37,877 bases of DNA, taken from the NCBI GenBank assembly GCA_938005675.1, contig CALKXH010000102.1, forward strand, positions 1 through 37,877, written 5' to 3'. This DNA is from an uncultured Anaerolineae bacterium (lineage in GTDB: Bacteria; Chloroflexota; Anaerolineae; Aggregatilineales; UBA2796). Numbering within the stretch: the first letter of the stretch is position 1; the number at the start of each line of letters is the position of its first letter. Position numbers and translations under genes: made by a program. Below, piece after piece: positions 33,296-37,877 of this stretch. The notes under the pieces were generated by a model. That model was not told where the DNA came from. It saw only the letters and a list, made by a program, of their open reading frames with translations, and ran no database searches.

Positions 33296-34153
33296 ATGCG
33301 CCAAGATGGACTGTTGTGGGCGATTCCGCTGCTGCTGGGCGTCTTGATCGGCGCGCTCTTAGGGCTATTTTACGCCTTGCGCGTCGATCCGCGCGTGGTG
33401 ACCGACGTCAACTTCTCCCAGCTGAGCGAGGGCGATAAGCGCAACGTGCTGATCCTGATCAGCCTCGCCTACGCTCAGGATCGGCGCATTGAGGTCGCCG
33501 CTGCGCGCCTGCTCAACCTCGATAAAGACTGGCAAGCCGTCGCCGATGCCGCCTGCGAGCTGGCTCAGACGGGCTACGCCGCCAGCAACACGGGTCTGCG
33601 CGCCATCCGCAGCATGGTGGAGCTGGCAGGCTCGCAAGGCTATCGCAGCTGCGCCTCCGACTTGATCTCGGTTCACACGCCCACGCCGCGCCCCAGCCCG
33701 ACTCCGCGCCCGACCGCCACGCCAACCCGCCCCGCCGTGCCGACCAAAACGCCCACCGAGCCGCCGCCCGATACGCCGATCCCCCTAGCGCTGCAAACGA
33801 CGCCCACGCCGCGCGGCGAGTTCATCGTGGCGAACATCGTGCCGTTCTGCGATCCGCGCCTGCCCGCCCTGCTCGAGTTCTCCGTGCGCGACGTCAACGG
33901 CAACGGCATCCCCGGCGTGCCAATCGAGGTGCGCAGCGGCAACGCGCGCCATCGCCTGTTCAGCGGCTTGAAGCCTGAGCGCGATCTGGGCTACGCCGAC
34001 TTCGAAATGACGCCCGACGAAGTCTACCGCGCTGAGTTGCCCTCACTGAGCGAGCCGACCCGCCCTCTGGAAGCCAGCGCTTGCACCGCTCAAAACGGCG
34101 CGCGCACGCGCACCAGCTATCGGGTCATCTTTCAGCGCGCCCGCCAACCTTAG
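33296..34153 (+). CDS. Membrane-anchored protein with Thr-Pro linker and beta-rich outer domain
   Basis: 285 residues from the ATG at 33296; the in-frame GTG at 33290 overlaps the previous stop and is an alternative. An N-terminal helix (about 7-30) and a helical domain (to about 118) resemble the preceding gene product. A Thr-Pro-rich linker follows (about 123-175), then a beta-rich domain (REFIVANIVPFCDPRLPALLEFSVRDVNGNGIPGVPIEVRSGNARHRLFSGL) with an Ig-like or CarboxypepD_reg-like look. Function unknown. The outer domain probably stands off the cell surface on the linker. Confidence 0.65.
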   Translation: MRQDGLLWAIPLLLGVLIGALLGLFYALRVDPRVVTDVNFSQLSEGDKRNVLILISLAYAQDRRIEVAAARLLNLDKDWQAVADAACELAQTGYAASNTGLRAIRSMVELAGSQGYRSCASDLISVHTPTPRPSPTPRPTATPTRPAVPTKTPTEPPPDTPIPLALQTTPTPRGEFIVANIVPFCDPRLPALLEFSVRDVNGNGIPGVPIEVRSGNARHRLFSGLKPERDLGYADFEMTPDEVYRAELPSLSEPTRPLEASACTAQNGARTRTSYRVIFQRARQP

Positions 34154-34162
34154 GAGCGATCC

Positions 34163-34957
34163 GTGACCACGCCGACCTATGAGCAAACCCGCCAAGCTTG
34201 GCGCGACATCTGGCAAAGCACCAATTTTGCTCGCGAGCGGGCGACGCTGGACTATCCGCGCGCCCGCGAGCTGCTCGACTTATACCTACCCCACCTTGAT
34301 CGCAGCGCGCCCGTGCTGGAGGCGGGCTGCGGACCAGGGCACGTCGTTCACTACCTGCGGCAACGCGGCTACGCCGCGCTGGGTCTGGATTACGCGCCTG
34401 AGGCGCTCTTGCCCACGCGCGCTCAATTCCCCGATCTGCCGCTGCATCTGGGCGATGTGCATCGCTTGCCGTACGCCGCCAACAGCTTCGGCGCGTATCT
34501 CTCCTTCGGCGTGGTGGAGCACTTCGAACAAGGTCCGACGGAGGCGCTGCGCGAGGCTTTCCGCGTGCTGAAGCCGAGAGGCATCCTCGTGCTGACCACG
34601 CCGACGCCTAACTTTGTAGACGATCTGCGCAGGCTGGCAGATCGGCTGATTCCGTCGCGGCGACGGCGCCCGCCGCGCGCCGAATACTATGAGACCGCCT
34701 ACACCGGCGCGCAGTTAGCCGACTTTTGCCGCGCGGTCGGCTTCAGGGTGCTGAAGGTCGTGCCGTACTCGCACAGCTTCACTTTCTACGGCTTGCATCG
34801 CATCTTTCGCGGGGTGGGCTACTACCAAACCTCCGCCCTCGCCGAGCTGATGGGGAAGATCGGGCGGCGGATCGCGCCGCAACGGACGGCTTTTGCGGTC
34901 TTGGTGCTGGCGGAGAAGCCCGCGCCTAGCGAATCGTGCGCTTCCACTGATCTTTGA
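34163..34957 (+). CDS. Class I SAM-dependent methyltransferase
   Basis: 264 residues from a GTG preceded by AGGAGCG. Motif I is VLEAGCGPGH (51-60), followed by YAALGLDYAPEALLPTRAQFPDLPLHLGDVHRLPYAANSFGAYLSFGVVEHF and EAFRVLKPRGILVLTTPTPN, the Methyltransf_11 pattern. A basic insert (SRRRRPPRAEYYETAYTGAQLADFCRAVGF) follows. Substrate unknown. Its 3' end overlaps the convergent alpha/beta hydrolase gene by 32 bases. Confidence 0.88.
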   Translation: MTTPTYEQTRQAWRDIWQSTNFARERATLDYPRARELLDLYLPHLDRSAPVLEAGCGPGHVVHYLRQRGYAALGLDYAPEALLPTRAQFPDLPLHLGDVHRLPYAANSFGAYLSFGVVEHFEQGPTEALREAFRVLKPRGILVLTTPTPNFVDDLRRLADRLIPSRRRRPPRAEYYETAYTGAQLADFCRAVGFRVLKVVPYSHSFTFYGLHRIFRGVGYYQTSALAELMGKIGRRIAPQRTAFAVLVLAEKPAPSESCASTDL

Positions 34958-36044
34958 ATTGCACGTTGCTCAGATCGGGCGCCTCGAGGAAGTCCACCAG
35001 CAGGCGGTTGAACTTCGCCGCCACCTCCAGCATCGGGAAGTGACCGAGCGTCGGCTCGATCAGTGGCAGGAAGTAGCCGCTCGGCTTGCCGCGATTGATG
35101 CGCTGCACTAGGGACTCCGAAGGCGGCGGCAGGAAGGTATCCGCCTCGCCGTGCAGCAAGAGCGTGGGCGTCATCAGGCGTTTCAGCTCTAGGGCGAGGT
35201 TTTGCGTGCTGAGCGATTGCGCCGTGCGCAGGAAAGCGAGTTCGTCGGCTTTGCTGACCTCAGCGCGCAGCATCTCCAGATCGGGCAAGTCGCGAGCGGC
35301 GTGTTTTGCCAGCAAGGCGACGGGCTTGGCGGCGGTCAGGGTGGCGAGGATGCTGGCGAAGCCTTGCGCAGGCGAGGGATCAGGTGGCGGCGGAGGCGGC
35401 GCTGGCACCGTGGCGAGCGAGAGCGGCAAGACGGGCGGCACGGGGCGGCTCTCGGAGGGCGGCGGGGCGGGCGGCGGCGCTGAGGGGGGCGGCTGTTGTT
35501 GCTGCAGCGCGCGGAAAGGGTTCGAGGGCAAGGTCTCGCTGGTGGAGCTATAGGTGACGTTGGTGGGCGGCGGCGCAGGCGGTACGCTCGGCTTTGGCTC
35601 GGCGGGCTTGGGCGGCGGCGGCGCGACCAGCGGGCGCGCTTGCGCAGCGGGCGGCGCATCCTCGCCCAAGCCGCCCATATCCGTCAAGGGCGGGCTGATC
35701 AGCAGCAGACGGTGCGTGAACTCCGGGTATTGGCGGGCGAAGTTCAAGCAGACCGCCGCGCCCAGCGAATGCCCGACCAGCACCGCCTTACGGATGCCCA
35801 TATTCTCGAAGAACTTGAAGAGCATGTTGACCTGATCGCGGACGGCGTACTTGTTGGCGTCCTTGCCCGAATCGCCGAAGCCCCACAGATCGAGGGCATA
35901 AGCGCGATACTTGCCGCTGAGGTGCTGCATGGTCGGCACCCAATAGCGCCACGAGCCGAGCCAGCCATGCACCAAAATAACTGGGCGCCCACGTCCGAGT
36001 GCCTCGTAATGAACCAGATCATTTTCAATGGTTATTGCGCTCAT
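34926..36044 (-). CDS. Alpha/beta hydrolase with a proline-rich insertion
   Basis: 372 residues. Core: oxyanion loop LVHGWLGSWRYW, DLWGFGDSGK, nucleophile elbow LVGHSLGAA (Ser93), acid in LLHGEAD and catalytic His in LIEPTLGHFPMLE. The usual strand order is intact. Between residues 130 and 226, where a cap domain begins in relatives, there is a roughly 97-residue stretch made mostly of Pro, Ala, Ser and Gln (APPPPKPAEP-type). It keeps frame and shows no stop. It is probably disordered and could be a linker or protein-binding arm. The family includes esterases, lipases and haloalkane dehalogenases, so the substrate is open. No signal peptide. Confidence 0.85.
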   Translation of the reverse strand: MSAITIENDLVHYEALGRGRPVILVHGWLGSWRYWVPTMQHLSGKYRAYALDLWGFGDSGKDANKYAVRDQVNMLFKFFENMGIRKAVLVGHSLGAAVCLNFARQYPEFTHRLLLISPPLTDMGGLGEDAPPAAQARPLVAPPPPKPAEPKPSVPPAPPPTNVTYSSTSETLPSNPFRALQQQQPPPSAPPPAPPPSESRPVPPVLPLSLATVPAPPPPPPDPSPAQGFASILATLTAAKPVALLAKHAARDLPDLEMLRAEVSKADELAFLRTAQSLSTQNLALELKRLMTPTLLLHGEADTFLPPPSESLVQRINRGKPSGYFLPLIEPTLGHFPMLEVAAKFNRLLVDFLEAPDLSNVQFKDQWKRTIR

Positions 36045-36112
36045 GCTACCCTTCTAAGCATCCGAGACGGGCAACGCTCCACTGACTGACAAATATAGCC
36101 AATAATATAGGT

Positions 36113-36326
36113 AACGAGGTAGAATGTCGAGCGTGCGCGTAAATATAGCTGCGGCTTTTGTCCGCGTCGTGTGCTGAGCGCCGCCGAGCTGTACGCGGGT
36201 AGTATGCCCGGTGACACCGCTGCGTGTAAGTGCGCGATATTGGCTTAGGGCTTGGAGCAAATCCAGTAGACGCGTGGGGCTCGGCAAACTACCTCTACAA
36301 ACCCGTGTTTGTGGAGGTATGTTTTT
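36113..36326 (+). ncRNA. Candidate IS110 bridge RNA / structured left end
   Basis: IS110-family elements encode a guide (bridge) RNA in the non-coding end next to the transposase gene. This stretch has no gene and several short hairpins: GCGG-N7-CCGC (36151-36165), CGGG-N7-CCCG (36196-36210), ACAC-N6-GTGT (36214-36227), and a 13-bp hairpin at 36290-36319. The guide loops cannot be assigned without knowing the target and donor sites. Position and known family biology are the main support; the sequence shows only weak structure. Confidence 0.3.
36290..36319 (+). promoter_or_regulatory. Hairpin covering the transposase ribosome binding site
   Basis: TACCTCTACAAAC (36290-36302), loop CCGT, GTTTGTGGAGGTA (36307-36319), 13 pairs with one G-T. 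The right arm contains GGAGGT (36313-36318), the likely ribosome binding site, 8 bases before the ATG at 36327. Folding would hide the site and lower transposase translation. Confidence 0.65.
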
Positions 36327-36485
36327 ATGCAGACCGCATTTGTAGGGATAGACGTCGGCAAGGATGGCTTGGTGGTTGCCACCACCTACGAGCTGAATGA
36401 CCGCAACGAGATTATCCCGCCTCATAACCTCTCTCTCAGAACCATCATGGTGGCAAGAGCTGTTGGCGCTTTGCCCTTCGGGTAG
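36327..36485 (+). pseudogene. IS110 transposase N-terminal part (first frame)
   Basis: From the ATG at 36327 the frame reads MQTAFVGIDVGKDGLVVATTYE, which is the N-terminal catalytic motif of IS110 DEDD transposases (GIDVGK, first Asp). After about 36432 the sequence no longer matches, and a TAG ends the frame at 36483-36485 (52 residues). The rest of the protein continues in the frame one base on, starting before the ATG at 36397. The switch point is best placed in the CTCTCTCTC run at 36424-36432. Adding one CT unit there would join the frames as ...HNLSLSEPSWWQELLALC, so this copy has probably lost two bases, or the ribosome shifts. Confidence 0.7.
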
Positions 36486-37530
36486 CGTGGTCGTGCTTGA
36501 GCCGACCGGCTGGCATTATAGCGCAGCCATTGTCAAGCTGCTAGCCGATTACGGCTGCCGACCGTATTACGTCGACCACAATGCGGCATCGGACGCACGG
36601 CGCTACATTCCCCGAGCGGGCTTTAAGAGCGACGTGAACGACGCCCGCGCCTTGTGCCAGATTGCCCGCCTGATAGCGGCAGGCGATGAAGTGAACGGCG
36701 TGCATTCGGCGAATCCTGAGCATCTTGCTGTAGGCTTGCAGCTGCGCACGCTCGTGAGCGCCTACGAGCGGGCGACCAAAGATAGCACGCGCGCCAAGAA
36801 CCGCCTGCAGCAACTGGCGCACGCAATCAGCCCAACGCTGGCGCACAACTTTGAGCTTTACCTGCGCTTTGTGAGTAGAGGCGCAGCACAGCCCTCCGAG
36901 ATGCGCCGCTTGGCAGCGCAGATTGAGCAGGGGCAAGCTAGCTTCGGGCGCGGTCGGCTCAACAAGAGCGCGATTGACCTTGCCAAGAGCTTGCCGCCGA
37001 ACTTGCAAGAGCATCCGATTGCGACCGTGCTGCAGTTTGAAGTCGCCGTGCTGAATGCGGCGCAAGAGCGCGCCGGGCTCATACAGCAGCAAATCAAGGC
37101 GATTGTGAGCGCGCCGCCTCTAGACTGGCTGACTGAGCTCTGGCTGACCGTGCCGATGGGGGGCGTGCTGGACGTGGCGAAAGTGCACGCGGCAAATTAC
37201 GGGCAAAGCGAGTACCTGACCTTCTCGCAGTTCAAAGCAAATCTGTCGAGCTTCCCCGCGACCATCAAGCAGAGCGGAGGGCAGACAATCATTCGAGCCA
37301 CTTACAAGGGCTACAAGCCCGCCAAGATTGCGCTGACGCTGTGGACGTTGCGTATGTGCAAGACAGACAACCCGGTCAGCCGCAAGTTCAAGCAAGCCGC
37401 CCAGCGAGGCGATAACTTGTCACAGCGCGGCAAGCCGAAGGCGTTCGCCATCGCCCGCGCCAAGCTCATAGAAATCCTGTACAGCATCATGACGAACCGC
37501 CGCCCGTACTTCAATGGCGGCAGAAATTGA
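36397..37530 (+). CDS. IS110-family transposase, main part (second frame)
   Basis: 377 residues if started at the ATG at 36397, but the first 14 or so are out-of-frame material; true homology begins near SEPSWWQELLALC. It shows the second acidic residue in VVVLEPTGWHYS (Glu), the KSDVNDARAL block (Asp residues), and the C-terminal Transposase_20 part: LTVPMGGVLDVAKVHAAN, LSSFPATIKQSGG (the Ser-Gly motif) and YKPAKIALTLWTLRM. The enzyme inserts the element using a DEDD catalytic centre with a serine step guided by RNA. The first Asp (GIDVGK) is encoded in the other frame upstream, so this copy works only if a shift joins both parts. Confidence 0.8.
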   Translation: MTATRLSRLITSLSEPSWWQELLALCPSGSVVVLEPTGWHYSAAIVKLLADYGCRPYYVDHNAASDARRYIPRAGFKSDVNDARALCQIARLIAAGDEVNGVHSANPEHLAVGLQLRTLVSAYERATKDSTRAKNRLQQLAHAISPTLAHNFELYLRFVSRGAAQPSEMRRLAAQIEQGQASFGRGRLNKSAIDLAKSLPPNLQEHPIATVLQFEVAVLNAAQERAGLIQQQIKAIVSAPPLDWLTELWLTVPMGGVLDVAKVHAANYGQSEYLTFSQFKANLSSFPATIKQSGGQTIIRATYKGYKPAKIALTLWTLRMCKTDNPVSRKFKQAAQRGDNLSQRGKPKAFAIARAKLIEILYSIMTNRRPYFNGGRN

Positions 37531-37565
37531 TGAGCATCAGCTAGAAAGAAAGAGAGTGTGGAGCC

Positions 37566-37877
37566 ATGACAGACCTAGCCGAAATGCACGACCAAGACCA
37601 AGACATCGTGCAAGAAATCAAGAAATTGTTGGCGGAAGCCCGACGCTACAAGAAGCTGATTGAAGCCCGGAACAAAACTGCCAACGGCGGCGCGCTCAGC
37701 AAGGAGCTCAAAGCGGAGAACGAAGCTGATTTGCAGCGCATCGAGGCGATTGTGACCGAGATTGAAGGGCTGGCAGGCAACTTGGAGAGCGAAAGCGCGG
37801 CGGATAGCTGGATTGAGCGAGCCGAAAAAGTCGCTCACGAAGCGCGTGCGGCGGTATATCGCTGGAAGAGCGTAGCG
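37566..37877 (+). CDS. Acidic helical protein, unknown function (3' cut by window)
   Basis: Open from the ATG at 37566 to the window edge, 104 codons with no stop: it starts MTDLAEMHDQDQDIVQEIKKLL and reads on as charged, helix-forming sequence (EARRYKKLIEARNKTANGG ... ESAADSWIERAEKVAHEARAAVYRWK). A GTGGAG ribosome site lies just before it. It is rich in Glu, Lys and Ala, without membrane segments or a known motif. It lies directly after the IS110 transposase and may be part of a mobile or phage-like region, or an interrupted local gene. Confidence 0.6.
   Translation, partial: MTDLAEMHDQDQDIVQEIKKLLAEARRYKKLIEARNKTANGGALSKELKAENEADLQRIEAIVTEIEGLAGNLESESAADSWIERAEKVAHEARAAVYRWKSVA

Larger units (their letters stand above)
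36086..37560 (+). mobile_element. IS110-family insertion sequence (ends not defined)
   Basis: A transposase-like gene with IS110 hallmarks (36327-37530) is preceded by about 280 bases without a gene. IS110 elements usually lack clear inverted repeats and do not make regular target duplications, so the ends cannot be set by eye. The left limit is placed in the A/T-rich patch after the hydrolase start, and the right limit just after the transposase stop. Base composition in the left end is visibly less GC-rich than in the neighbours. Confidence 0.7.

Overview
The window looks like a chromosomal segment of a GC-rich bacterium, most probably a Chloroflexota (Anaerolineae-like) organism. This is an inference from style: a PASTA-less Ser/Thr kinase with a long Thr-Pro linker, more Thr-Pro linkers in other membrane-anchored proteins, DUF971/hpt/CCA-type housekeeping genes, and tightly packed operons with ATGA/TGATG overlaps. 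No rRNA, tRNA or CRISPR array was found. Most of the window is ordinary core genome. The right end (about 36.1 kb onward) is a mobile region.

Layout. (1) 1-3.2 kb: the last codons of one membrane Ser/Thr kinase followed by a complete paralogue, with a 180-bp near-identical direct repeat, then a small Gly-rich membrane protein. (2) 3.2-6.4 kb, minus strand: a four-gene operon (LamG-like membrane-anchored protein, DUF971, hpt, CCA-adding/poly(A) polymerase-type enzyme). (3) 6.5-8.8 kb: an MBOAT/SGNH pair typical of extracellular O-acylation. (4) 8.9-13.5 kb: gyrA with a clear promoter and a LexA-like box, convergent with rsmG and a TPR protein. (5) 13.6-16.8 kb: a two-repeat hypothetical protein and a coiled-coil protein fired from overlapping divergent promoters, then an acyl-CoA dehydrogenase. 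(6) 17.0-23.6 kb: a five-gene operon of MacA-like adaptor, unknown membrane protein, MacB-type ATPase and permease, and a fused double periplasmic-binding protein, closed by a terminator.

(7) 23.7-29.5 kb: an FGGY sugar kinase, then a PadR-regulated cassette of an iron/B12/molybdate-type ABC importer and a THEP1-like NTPase. Its binding protein carries what looks like a remnant of a ModA-type domain. (8) 29.6-36.0 kb: FmdB zinc ribbon with terminator, EamA transporter, CoiA-like nuclease, hypA-hypB without other hydrogenase genes, a pair of paralogous membrane proteins, a methyltransferase, and an alpha/beta hydrolase with a proline-rich insertion. (9) 36.05 kb to the end: an IS110-family element whose transposase is split between two frames at a CT repeat, with a structured non-coding left end (candidate bridge RNA) and a hairpin that hides the transposase ribosome binding site, followed by an acidic helical protein cut by the window edge.

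The best candidates for new biology are the MacAB-like exporter joined to a tandem double binding protein, the ModA-remnant/FecB-type chimera under a PadR operator, and the IS110 left end. Everything here was read by eye from sequence. No database search or folding program was run.
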